This document shows, piece after piece, positions 23,637 through 31,879 of a stretch of DNA of 64,000 nucleotides. The notes below the pieces were generated by a model. That model made no database searches and had not been told where the DNA came from. It worked only from the letters and a program-made list of their open reading frames with translations. Made by a program: the position numbers and the translations under genes. Positions within the stretch are counted from its first letter, which is position 1, and every line of letters starts with the position of its first letter. The DNA comes from Pedobacter insulae (GTDB lineage Bacteria > Bacteroidota > Bacteroidia > Sphingobacteriales > Sphingobacteriaceae), in assembly GCF_900113525.1 (NCBI RefSeq), contig NZ_FOPP01000010.1, positions 1-64,000 of the forward strand, in the 5' to 3' direction.

Positions 23637-26045
23637 TTAATTGTGAACGGCTTTAAGAATGTCTAGATGTTCTTCATCATATTCACTTCCTAGCGTATTA
23701 ATTCTTCGGTCAGTTATTTTAATAGTAATTGGAAAACGTGAACAGTCATCGGGTTTGGTATACGCCAAACAAGAAAGCATATAAATATCCTCAAGGACTT
23801 CCTCAATTGTCATTCCCTCTGTTTCGCACTTAATATATAATGGGTTTGAACTGCCACCATGTTGAAATTCTTTTCCGGTTGTACAAATAAATGCTTCTTT
23901 ACTGTTCATTATTGTGTAAGTACCAACTTCTGGATTCTGAACAAGTCCATTGTCATTTGTTATTTTATAGATGTCAAAATCCTTTTGAACATCAAATAAT
24001 CTAAAAGGCATAATTGAGTGTTTGGGTATTTCTACAAAGTTAACAGACGAGTTTGTAGGAAGTATTCCCTTATTTTTCAAAATTCTTATTGCCTCTAAAA
24101 TACCTTCTTTCTCAGGCTTAAATAATCTTCCATCCCTGTGAATAACAATTTTCTCAATAGCTTGCTCAGATCGATTCGCTATATACGATATATTGCCGAC
24201 AAGCATTTTTACAACTTGTCCATGAGATAAACGTTCTTTATTATCGGATTTGTCAAATCTTGTGAGAATGTTTTTAGAGAATTTATCTACAAAAGTAAAT
24301 CCGGCTAACTTCTTTTTAACATCGATACCTATGGTAAGATCGCCATTTAGTGGTGAATTTAAGATATATGGCCACCGTTCATTATTTAATAGAACCTGAT
24401 TGATAGCTACGCCATCAACGTAGCCAGTGTATTTTCCCCTACGTTCTTGCTTTACTACATATGTGGATTGACCGTTAATCGTTTTGTGTTCATAACAGTC
24501 TTTCAAAGTGTCACTATGCATTATACTTGAGGTAATGCCGTGTTCCTCATGACACTCAGAGACTACTAAAGCGGCAAGGTCATCATGCTGCCTTTTGACC
24601 CGTGCTATGCCAGTTGGCAGCATAATTACAGCGTAACCACCTTTTTTTGTCACATTCTCTGCAACTTTTTGAATTATCTCAAAACCTATTTCAACAACAT
24701 TTCTTTTATTCCGGTCATCATAAGTTATTACTGTTGGAGACCAACCTTCCTCGGTTGGGTGCATTTTATTAACTTGTGTTATAAGATTATTCAAAAAATA
24801 TTTATGATTTGCATACATATTATGAACCGTCTGTGGTATAATAAAGTACTGAGCTTGAAAAGTTGCATTAGTATAAAAACCTACATTTCCATCTAAAAGA
24901 AGACTTTTTCTTTTACGACCAAGTTGGTTAACAGAAACATTGATTGCATTTGATGTATTTCGAACTGAAACTGTTGTATTTTTGCCAAATAGGTAATCCG
25001 GTACTATAAATTTCTTTTTATCAACTACAAGGGGGAGCTCTGATACATCTATGGAAAGATTTCCAAACATCAACTTCTTTAAGAATCGATTTCGCACCGC
25101 CCTGATAAACCTTCTCCTGTAAAATGGTATTATGATAGATTTTTTATGGAGTTTGCTTACTATGGGGTCTTCGGTATCATAAACCTTATAACACAGACCT
25201 GCAATTATTCTGCGCTCTTCACCATCATTGTTTTTATATATGAGAACAGCAGCATCATCTGGTAGCGCAGCTACTTCAGGAGGCATACTCTTTCCAAATT
25301 TTTCTTGAGTGTCTTGAAGTAGTGAAATTTTTACTCCATCTGTTGGTCTTAAATATTTGTATTGTGATGCCGTCAGATCACTATATTGATCTGCCCTTAT
25401 CTCATATTTCTTAGAACCATACTGATACACTAAATGTGAACCTCTCACATCTTGTTCTTTAAACTGCTTACGGGTCAGTCGCACATCTAAAGGTTGGGAT
25501 GATACATACTTTTTAGTTACATCAATAGCTAATCCAAATCCCTTGGTAGGGAGTTCGACAACTCTAACGTAAAAGCCATTGTAGATTGCAACCTCTCTAA
25601 ATGTTTCTATTGGATTTTCGTTATAAAAAGCATCACCTGAACCAGGTTGCCATAGAGAACGATTTTTATTAAGTTCGCTTTGTATATCAAATTGTAAAAA
25701 TCTTAATATTATATTTTTAGTCGATTCATCATAGTTTAAAAAATCTATGCGAAATACCTGATTTAATTTTTTAAAACAGACCATAACATCCCTTTTAACA
25801 ATATATTCTTCGGGCACACGCATTATAATCTCATTTTCATTCCTAATAACTAAAAATGGCTTGTTCTCCTTATTTATAGCAGTGACCGGATGCTTAAGTT
25901 TGTAAGATAAACTCTTAACTATAAACTGGATATTGCTATCATAATCTTCATCATTGTCATTCATTCCGCATATTTCATACAGAACATAGTCTGAAGTAAA
26001 TAGATGAAGATTATTAATTGGAAAAATAACTGTCTCCTGTTTCAT
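23637..26045 (-). CDS. Long prokaryotic Argonaute with a full PIWI tetrad
   Basis: 802 residues from the ATG at 26045. An upstream TTG at 26096 would add 17 residues; I prefer ATG, with a 32-nt overlap on the nuclease gene. The C-terminal PIWI domain is clear: D575 in LTIGIDVKK, D638 in VIHRDGR and D779 in IKITDRR, with E604 the likely glutamate finger. This DEDD set predicts slicer activity. A MID region (about 460-560: VIMLPTGIA, QHDDLAALVVSE) precedes it. The N/L1/PAZ half is long and divergent. No standard 5'-phosphate Y-K-Q-K set is obvious. As a family, pAgos use small guides to find and cut nucleic acid, usually in plasmid or phage defence; a pAgo from the related Mucilaginibacter paludis is reported to be DNA-guided against RNA. 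Neighbours support defence. Confidence 0.9.
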   Translation of the reverse strand: MKQETVIFPINNLHLFTSDYVLYEICGMNDNDEDYDSNIQFIVKSLSYKLKHPVTAINKENKPFLVIRNENEIIMRVPEEYIVKRDVMVCFKKLNQVFRIDFLNYDESTKNIILRFLQFDIQSELNKNRSLWQPGSGDAFYNENPIETFREVAIYNGFYVRVVELPTKGFGLAIDVTKKYVSSQPLDVRLTRKQFKEQDVRGSHLVYQYGSKKYEIRADQYSDLTASQYKYLRPTDGVKISLLQDTQEKFGKSMPPEVAALPDDAAVLIYKNNDGEERRIIAGLCYKVYDTEDPIVSKLHKKSIIIPFYRRRFIRAVRNRFLKKLMFGNLSIDVSELPLVVDKKKFIVPDYLFGKNTTVSVRNTSNAINVSVNQLGRKRKSLLLDGNVGFYTNATFQAQYFIIPQTVHNMYANHKYFLNNLITQVNKMHPTEEGWSPTVITYDDRNKRNVVEIGFEIIQKVAENVTKKGGYAVIMLPTGIARVKRQHDDLAALVVSECHEEHGITSSIMHSDTLKDCYEHKTINGQSTYVVKQERRGKYTGYVDGVAINQVLLNNERWPYILNSPLNGDLTIGIDVKKKLAGFTFVDKFSKNILTRFDKSDNKERLSHGQVVKMLVGNISYIANRSEQAIEKIVIHRDGRLFKPEKEGILEAIRILKNKGILPTNSSVNFVEIPKHSIMPFRLFDVQKDFDIYKITNDNGLVQNPEVGTYTIMNSKEAFICTTGKEFQHGGSSNPLYIKCETEGMTIEEVLEDIYMLSCLAYTKPDDCSRFPITIKITDRRINTLGSEYDEEHLDILKAVHN

Positions 26046-26988
26046 AATTGTTTGATTTACAAATTTTTTTAAAAGGACATTTTGGGCAATTTTCAAAATA
26101 TTTGGTTGAAGGAAATTTATCAGGTGTTAATTGATCATATTTCTTATGACAACCGCACATATACATTTCGATAATGCTTGCATTTATACGGTCGCTGAAT
26201 TCTTCAAGGGCGTATTCTGTAACCTCATAATCACGCTTAATTCGGTCTTTATGCAATAACTGATATTCTGTTAGCCTGTAGTCAAATATCCTATACTTCG
26301 AAATATCTGGCCAGTCTTCATGCGGTTTTATGTGAGCTACCTTATACAATGCTGCGGCATATGCAATTAGTTGCTCATCATATGAAACGTTCCCGTAGGT
26401 ATGAACCTTCCAATCAAAAATATGTGGTGGGTCGTTTTCAAAAAATGCGATCAAATCGGGTATTGCTCTTACATTAAATCTGTCGAATGGATAAATTAAT
26501 GTTCGCTGGCTAACTAGATATTTTGCTGACTTCAAATAATCTATAAAAGGATGATCGTCCAAAAGATTAGTTAGGGCTGTCAGAACATCTTCCCTCGCTT
26601 GCACAATGGTCGAATCATCAATCTGCTCTTCAAATTCGTAAGGAAGTAGTGCGGCAAATCCCTCATCATTAGATAAACCACTTTCAGTATTTCTGTACTT
26701 TTGAAAGATTGCATACTCAAGTTGCTTGTCAAAAACCTCCATCGCTTTATTTAAAAAGTAATCTTTCTTTATTGGAAACTTCTTGTTTAGAGCATTTACC
26801 AAGGAAGTACTAATAATACCATCAACTACAGATCCTCTCCAAGCCTCAATTGTTTGAAGTTTAGACAATATGGTAACTTCTCGCCTATAGGGGTCCTTCC
26901 TCACCTTAGCATTTGCTACAATATTACTATAGTACCACTGGTGCGGACAGCGCTTAAATTGCTTATCACTTGATATTGACCAAATCAT
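26014..26988 (-). CDS. Cas4-like PD-(D/E)XK nuclease with Fe-S cysteines
   Basis: 324 residues. The nuclease core shows P177-D178 (RAIPDLIAFF), D192-W-K194 (IFDWKVH) and Q206 (YDEQLIAYAAAL), the RecB/Cas4 order PD, DxK, QxxxY. Four cysteines fit the Cas4/AddB [4Fe-4S] pattern: C14 (KRCPHQWYY) and C301, C304, C310 (CPKCPFKKIC). The motif-I His is replaced by D56 (RGSVVDGII). Family members are 5'-3' ssDNA exonucleases. It overlaps both neighbours: the XRE stop (ATGA) and the Argonaute start. It may process guides or degrade targets. Not the PIWI-RE partner, since the Argonaute lacks those motifs. Confidence 0.85.
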   Translation of the reverse strand: MIWSISSDKQFKRCPHQWYYSNIVANAKVRKDPYRREVTILSKLQTIEAWRGSVVDGIISTSLVNALNKKFPIKKDYFLNKAMEVFDKQLEYAIFQKYRNTESGLSNDEGFAALLPYEFEEQIDDSTIVQAREDVLTALTNLLDDHPFIDYLKSAKYLVSQRTLIYPFDRFNVRAIPDLIAFFENDPPHIFDWKVHTYGNVSYDEQLIAYAAALYKVAHIKPHEDWPDISKYRIFDYRLTEYQLLHKDRIKRDYEVTEYALEEFSDRINASIIEMYMCGCHKKYDQLTPDKFPSTKYFENCPKCPFKKICKSNNYETGDSYFSN

Positions 26989-27326
26989 TTTTTACGGCTT
27001 CTCATAAACTTTAAGTAATTCAGAAGTTCAACTTCTTCATCTTCAGTTATACTTCCAACTCTAAGTGCAATAGAACTTTTGTCCCGATTTATTTCAGCTA
27101 CTTTTTTCTTTAAAGGTGGATAACCTACCTTTTCCATTAGTATATCGTATCCCACTCCATATATTTCTGAAAGTTTATGCAGTGTTAATGGGGACGGTTG
27201 TTTTATTTTTCCCGATTCAAGTTGACTCAAGTATGCATTTGAAACTTCTGTTTGTCTTTCTACTTCCCTTAATGTCAAGCCTTTGGATTCTCTAAGTGCT
27301 TTAAAATATCCTATATAATTCTCCAT
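26985..27326 (-). CDS. XRE-family HTH regulator of the Argonaute operon
   Basis: 113 residues. The HTH lies at about 10-65 (ALRESKGLTLREVERQTEVSN, AYLSQLESGKIKQPSP, typical Cro/C1 helices 2 and 3). The C-terminal part has a short helical tail. It is the first gene of the six-gene operon and shares an ATGA overlap with the nuclease gene. Two TTGCTAA dyads overlap its promoter (27337-27384), so autorepression is expected. Such regulators often control toxic defence genes. Confidence 0.88.
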   Translation of the reverse strand: MENYIGYFKALRESKGLTLREVERQTEVSNAYLSQLESGKIKQPSPLTLHKLSEIYGVGYDILMEKVGYPPLKKKVAEINRDKSSIALRVGSITEDEEVELLNYLKFMRSRKK

Positions 27327-27336
27327 TTGTTATCTG

Positions 27337-27384
27337 TTGCTAAATTTCACAAGCAAATATAATTAACATTGCTAAGTATTGCAA
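27337..27384 (-). promoter_or_regulatory. Argonaute-operon promoter with two operator dyads
   Basis: On the minus strand, TTG (complement of 27382-27384), 20 nt, then TATATTTG (complement of 27354-27361): a good Bacteroidota promoter about 28 nt before the XRE start. Two dyads, TTGC-N12-GCAA (27337-27356) and TTGC-N8-GCAA (27369-27384), each start with TTGCTAA and are 32 bp apart. One overlaps the -7 box, the other the -33 box. Confidence 0.65.
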
Positions 27385-27401
27385 GCATTTTTTTTAAAAA
27401 A

Positions 27402-29501
27402 TTATTTAGCCTTGAAAAATGCTAAGATAACTTTGAGCTCACCAAAGGTTAATGTGGCTCCTAATTGAGCTTTTAAAGTAAAAATGTTATCCTTTCCGTT
27501 TTCATAAAAGCCTCTGACCAAACCAATTTTTTCATTGCTAACTAATTGTAAGATATCAATTTCACCTGTTTGAATATAAGGAGTAAGATGGTTAAATACA
27601 GCATCTGAATTAATCTTCAATTGCTCGCTTATTGAGTAAACATTATTTCCAACTTTAAAAAGAGAATAGCATCTCTCTTGAACACTGTCGTTACTTGGAT
27701 TTTTAACGATAGTACTTGACTTTGTGGTATTTCTCTCTAGATTACTTATATTATCAGACGAATCAGAAAAATCATTTGTTATTACGATTTTATTCGTTAG
27801 ATCATTCACTGCTTTAATCTTTGCAATTTTACCTATCAAGTAGGTTCGTATTTCTTGTAATTCTTTAACTGTTTTGCTATAGTGAAAATCATTTTTGTAT
27901 TTTTTAATTGATACTTCCAACGGATTTATTAGTCCTGTTTGCATTTGATTAATAAAATACTCCGCGGCTTTAACAACTCTCTCGTGCAATTTTGGCTTAT
28001 CCAATATTGTCAACTCAATCATCGCGCTTAATTCTTTACAAAACTTGCTGGAAACTTTTATTAACTGAACTAAAGCGTTAGAAACAGCAAAAGGAAAAAT
28101 TAACTGTGGCAACTTACCACTATCAGCCAACGTTGGGGATATTGTAAAGGTCTCTAGCAATTTCATAATCAAATATTGATTCTGTTCTATTTCAAGATTA
28201 GATTTTGTAATACCAACTGTCATATTAGCTAGATACTTGACCAAATTCTGATCAACCAAAACCTGATCTGTCGTTATGGGAGACTTTAGGTGCAATCCAT
28301 TAAAGCTTCGAATTCTGGAAAGTGCGACATAAGCTTGTCCGGGAACAAAGACTTTCTCAAGATCAATAATTGCCTCGTCAAATGTTAAGCCTTGGCTTTT
28401 ATGTATCGTAATAGCGTATGCTAGCCTCAAAGGGAACTGTTCAAAAGTTCCAGAAATTGTTTGAGTAATGCCTTGACCAGTTGCAGAAACTAAAAATTTC
28501 TGATTAGTCCAGATTTCACGCTGAACAATAAAAGCTTCATCTTCGCCAAAATCAATTTCTATTTTATCAACCTCGATATTTAAAACTGTTCCGATCTTCC
28601 CATTGAAGTACTTTTTTGTTTTACCTCTTTCGTTTTTAAGCAGCATCACCCTAGCACCCACTTTAATTGACAAAATTAAGTCAGTTGGATAATTATCACG
28701 GTCAAATTCTCCGGTAATGATTGCGGTAAAGGAATACGCTTGCTTTGGCACCAAGGAAATTGATTCCCGATTGATCTCATCTGCTACAGCATTATGAGTT
28801 GTTAGAGTTATAGCCGTCTGGTAATTTGGATTTGTAATTATGCGCTTGTTTAAAGCTCCGAGGTATTTCTCAAGATTTGAATTATTCCTTATTGCATTCA
28901 AAATGTCGACAAACTCTTTATCAGTTTGGCGATATATCTTTTCAAGTGAAATGACAATGGGTGCCGCCTCTTCATAAGCTTTTGAATGCAAAAAATATAA
29001 GCTTTCGTACACAGTACTAAGCAAAGCTTGCTCCTGCGCAGTGGCAATTGGTGATAATTGCATTAAATCACCGATGAAGACTACTTGAATACCTCCAAAA
29101 GATTTGTCAGATCCTCTTATTTTTTTCAAAGTATGATCAATCGCATCTATGATATCGACTCTAACCATCGATATTTCATCAATTATAATAGTTTCGATTT
29201 CTAGTAAAAGTTTTTTCGAAGTAGAATTTACTTTTCGCTCGTCAAAGGTTTTGGTATTTAACGGAAGAAAAGGTAATAGAGGAAAGTTAAAAAGCGAATG
29301 AATGGTTACCCCACCGGCATTAATTGCAGCAACTCCTGTTGGAGCTACAATTAAAAATTTCTTGTAAGTTTTTTTTCGCAGGTGCTTAATGAAAGTACTT
29401 TTTCCAGTGCCAGCTTTTCCACTAATAAAAATACAGCGATTTGTACTATTGATTAGCTTTAACGCTAGTTTAAAATCTTCATTTTCACTTATAGTTTCCA
29501 T
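27402..29501 (-). CDS. Pif1/RecD2-like DNA helicase with HTH_40 tail
   Basis: 699 residues. Walker A is FISGKAGTGKSTF (about 25-37), Walker B is IIIDEISMV, motif III is GDLMQLSP, and the superfamily 1B C-terminal motifs AITIHKSQGLTFD and AYVALSRIRS are present. The last 90 residues (SISEQLKINSDAVFNHLTPYIQTGEID) match the HTH_40 helicase-associated wing. It is an ATP-dependent 5'-3' helicase. It lies upstream of the XRE gene with a 75-nt gap that holds a promoter, so it is likely a separate unit, perhaps housekeeping. Helicases do recur near pAgo genes, so involvement is possible. Confidence 0.88.
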   Translation of the reverse strand: METISENEDFKLALKLINSTNRCIFISGKAGTGKSTFIKHLRKKTYKKFLIVAPTGVAAINAGGVTIHSLFNFPLLPFLPLNTKTFDERKVNSTSKKLLLEIETIIIDEISMVRVDIIDAIDHTLKKIRGSDKSFGGIQVVFIGDLMQLSPIATAQEQALLSTVYESLYFLHSKAYEEAAPIVISLEKIYRQTDKEFVDILNAIRNNSNLEKYLGALNKRIITNPNYQTAITLTTHNAVADEINRESISLVPKQAYSFTAIITGEFDRDNYPTDLILSIKVGARVMLLKNERGKTKKYFNGKIGTVLNIEVDKIEIDFGEDEAFIVQREIWTNQKFLVSATGQGITQTISGTFEQFPLRLAYAITIHKSQGLTFDEAIIDLEKVFVPGQAYVALSRIRSFNGLHLKSPITTDQVLVDQNLVKYLANMTVGITKSNLEIEQNQYLIMKLLETFTISPTLADSGKLPQLIFPFAVSNALVQLIKVSSKFCKELSAMIELTILDKPKLHERVVKAAEYFINQMQTGLINPLEVSIKKYKNDFHYSKTVKELQEIRTYLIGKIAKIKAVNDLTNKIVITNDFSDSSDNISNLERNTTKSSTIVKNPSNDSVQERCYSLFKVGNNVYSISEQLKINSDAVFNHLTPYIQTGEIDILQLVSNEKIGLVRGFYENGKDNIFTLKAQLGATLTFGELKVILAFFKAK

Positions 29502-29811
29502 ACAATTTTTGATAGTGCCAAATCTACATAAAATGCAATTACAATCTTGTTAACCCTTGATGTTCTATAAGATGTTAATAGACCTTATCCTATTTACCTT
29601 GAAAGTTTTGAAGTGACATACATTGTTAAATATTTAATCACAAATTATAATTATGTCTCATTAAATTTAATAGTTTAGAACTTTTTAACTTTTCTATCCA
29701 TACTGCCCACCAAGCACCTCATAGATTTATTTGGTGATGGCTTCATATTCCTCCCAGTCGAGTTCGTTTTTATGTGATATAGTGTTCAGTTGGTTTGTTT
29801 TGACGGACATT
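29502..29811 (-). other. Intergenic stretch with a restriction-enzyme remnant
   Basis: About 190 bp next to the helicase gene are AT-rich; the only feature seen is a TAGATTTG -7-like box (complement of 29519-29526) close to the helicase start. The remainder is the pseudogene fragment described separately. Confidence 0.5.
29690..29810 (-). pseudogene. N-terminal remnant of a restriction endonuclease
   Basis: ATG at 29810, 1 nt after the PIN-like stop. It reads MSVKTNQL...ELDWEEYEAITK, then in-frame TAA (29727-29729), then IYEVLGGQYG and another stop. The DWEEYEAITKxIYEVLG pattern is that of the N-terminus of type II/Mrr-like restriction endonucleases. Only about 40 codons remain and two stops interrupt them. 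The frame survives across the first stop, which suggests recent decay. Family assignment rests on a short stretch. Confidence 0.5.
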
Positions 29812-30813
29812 TTAGGACTTTGCATTTATGGGGTTACTTAACTTTCGTGGCTTATTTGTGTCAATCAAATTACTCAAAAAGCGTTCAAAGTAGTCAATAT
29901 CTTCATTTGTTCCTGACAAAACCGTTGTACCATAATTGACATCAAACTTTAATTCCTTCAAATCTGATTTTCTGGCCTTGTCTGTAAAAAGAATATCTGC
30001 AGGTTGAAGAGCGGTCGAAATGCGCATTAAATCAATGTGATCACTTGACGTTTCTTTTCTTTTCTTAATACTCCATAAGCCTTCAATATGAGCTCTGATA
30101 TTTAAAGTTGAAACAAAATTGTAGCGTTCCTTTTTTAACATTTTTATTAATTCGATAGCTTCTTTAGTAAGCAGCTTATTTTTCTTAAGAAGATATTCTA
30201 TAATCAAATCGATATAATGTGGAACTTCTTGATCTTTAAACTGAACACCTCTAGTAATTATACCACCTTTAGCCACGAGTTCTTGCATTCTATCAATTAA
30301 TTCATTAGCGTTGATCCACACCACAGCAGAAACCATGCGGTCGGCCACGGATTTTGCAATAGATTGTTGTTTGCTATTTGATCGCAGATGATTTATAAAA
30401 AGCGTGCCCTCAGAAATCATTCGCTGATATTTTGCATTATTCTGCTTGATGGTATTTAGCGAACCTTCAAATTTATCATTCGGAACCGAATGTTTAATAA
30501 ATGTATTAAAAGTAATATTGTTGCCTCTAACAGAAGAAACAAGCAGTTGAGCTGATATTTCAGCATGATGCTTAAAATGATAGCCATTGGAAATTGTCCT
30601 AAAAAACTTATGTTGCCCCCTTGCACTTTCCTCAAATTTGGAGGCCGTTTCCACAATGTGCTCCAATGGCATCGGATAAATTGCCAAACCACTCTTAGCG
30701 GTGATTTCGACCATTTCCTTTATCCTTAACCATTCCTTCGAGTTGTCGAACATTCCACTCACCACAAATTGGTCGAGACATATGATAGGTTCCTTTTTTA
30801 AAAGTTTCGGCAT
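29812..30813 (-). CDS. PIN-like domain protein (predicted RNase)
   Basis: 333 residues. The N-terminus (IICLDQFVVSGMFD, D14) and the C-terminal segment SSDHIDLMRISTALQPADILFTDKA have the acidic residues and the D-x-R-x-x-x-AL-x-x-AD-x-x-x-TD order of PIN-fold nucleases. Helical middle part. PIN-like proteins of this size are seen with restriction systems; the wrecked endonuclease 1 nt downstream fits a former defence pair. Cytoplasmic; no signal peptide. Substrate unknown. Confidence 0.65.
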   Translation of the reverse strand: MPKLLKKEPIICLDQFVVSGMFDNSKEWLRIKEMVEITAKSGLAIYPMPLEHIVETASKFEESARGQHKFFRTISNGYHFKHHAEISAQLLVSSVRGNNITFNTFIKHSVPNDKFEGSLNTIKQNNAKYQRMISEGTLFINHLRSNSKQQSIAKSVADRMVSAVVWINANELIDRMQELVAKGGIITRGVQFKDQEVPHYIDLIIEYLLKKNKLLTKEAIELIKMLKKERYNFVSTLNIRAHIEGLWSIKKRKETSSDHIDLMRISTALQPADILFTDKARKSDLKELKFDVNYGTTVLSGTNEDIDYFERFLSNLIDTNKPRKLSNPINAKS

Positions 30814-31129
30814 TCTGTGAAATTACATATTCGAGTACCCTTTAAAATATCCAACCTATAATAAGCAAAGATATTTTTGATAAAATATACACGATAGTTA
30901 TGTCGGCTGTCGGTTCCATATTGCATGTAACTCTTAAAGTTACAAAATGCTATATTAATTTAGCATCAATTTCACCTTATCAAAAACATGCGACAAATAA
31001 TGTAATGATACACTTTGTATGATTACGATTTGGTTTTTCCAGAAAACGAGGTCTGGGGATACTGCTCATTTCCTTTGCATAAGTCAAAAGGCGATTCGTT
31101 AACTTTACGGCAAAGAGTTTTCTAAATTT
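30814..31129. other. Divergent intergenic region
   Basis: AT-rich region between the PIN-like gene and the 31130 gene. A small IR GTAACT-N5-AGTTAC is at 30927-30943. A weak promoter for the plus-strand gene may be TTG 31075-31077 with TAACTTTA 31100-31107 (22-nt spacer). No coding capacity recognised. Confidence 0.4.
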
Positions 31130-31813
31130 ATGGCCAACTTAAAGAATATAATCAATAAAAACCAACCCAATTTTGAAATCTGGGAACAGCAGTTAAACGA
31201 TCACCTGCTGGCTCAATTCAATCCAGATGCAATTCAAGACAAGTTTGAGCATGAGCGTATCTTCTTCCAGACTAATGGTCTTCTTTCCGAAATCGCAGAA
31301 AACTTCTTTTCATTTGGACAATTCAAAGATGAATGGGATACTTCAAAATGCTCTATTTTTCCTTTTGGGCAGTACCTATTACTTCGCTCAAGAAAAATGG
31401 ATATTGTATTTGACTGGGGTATGGATATGAAAAGTTTCTATCTTGAAACCAATCTTAAACATTCGGATAATATGCGGTTTATGACCGATGATTTTTGGGC
31501 GGCTCTTCTGGAACTGAAAACACTTGGCAAGTTCGAGCTATCAGGTGGTGGTGGACTGAATAGTGAACAGCGTTCATATTTTGAGAATAAAACAAGTGCT
31601 GTCTTCCAACTCATCAGGACGTTTATGCTCAACCAAACCGAACGCATGAACGATGGCAATTGCCAATGGGAATACCCAAGTTTGACACTAAAATGGGAGA
31701 TGGATAATAATTGGGTTTCGTTGCTCGAAGACTCTTGTAAGGCATTTCGCTTGATGTATCAGCTCAGCTATCAACTTTGGAAAGTAGATGACCAAATGAG
31801 AAAAAAGCAATGA
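31130..31813 (+). CDS. Hypothetical cytoplasmic protein, 227 residues
   Basis: No signal peptide, no membrane helix, rich in Trp/Phe (KDEWDTSKCSIFPFGQYLLLRS, FDWGMDMKSFYLE). The composition is that of a real soluble protein, but I do not recognise the family. It stands alone between the defence region and the RHS locus; the genes on both sides are on the minus strand. A weak 6-bp hairpin AAGCAA/TTGCTT at 31805-31831 overlaps its end. Confidence 0.65.
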   Translation: MANLKNIINKNQPNFEIWEQQLNDHLLAQFNPDAIQDKFEHERIFFQTNGLLSEIAENFFSFGQFKDEWDTSKCSIFPFGQYLLLRSRKMDIVFDWGMDMKSFYLETNLKHSDNMRFMTDDFWAALLELKTLGKFELSGGGGLNSEQRSYFENKTSAVFQLIRTFMLNQTERMNDGNCQWEYPSLTLKWEMDNNWVSLLEDSCKAFRLMYQLSYQLWKVDDQMRKKQ

Positions 31814-31879
31814 GCCAATTATGTTTTGCTTAATAAAATATCTCGTTTAGTCTGATACACTGATTGTAGTTTTTCTAGT

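Noticed and set aside
23637..26045. PIWI-RE system
   Set aside because: The PIWI domain has the normal DEDD layout and no R/E signature; the helicase is Pif1-like, not DinG-like.
27402..29501. Helicase as a co-transcribed member of the Argonaute operon
   Set aside because: A 75-nt gap with its own well-formed promoter separates it from the XRE gene; functional linkage remains possible.
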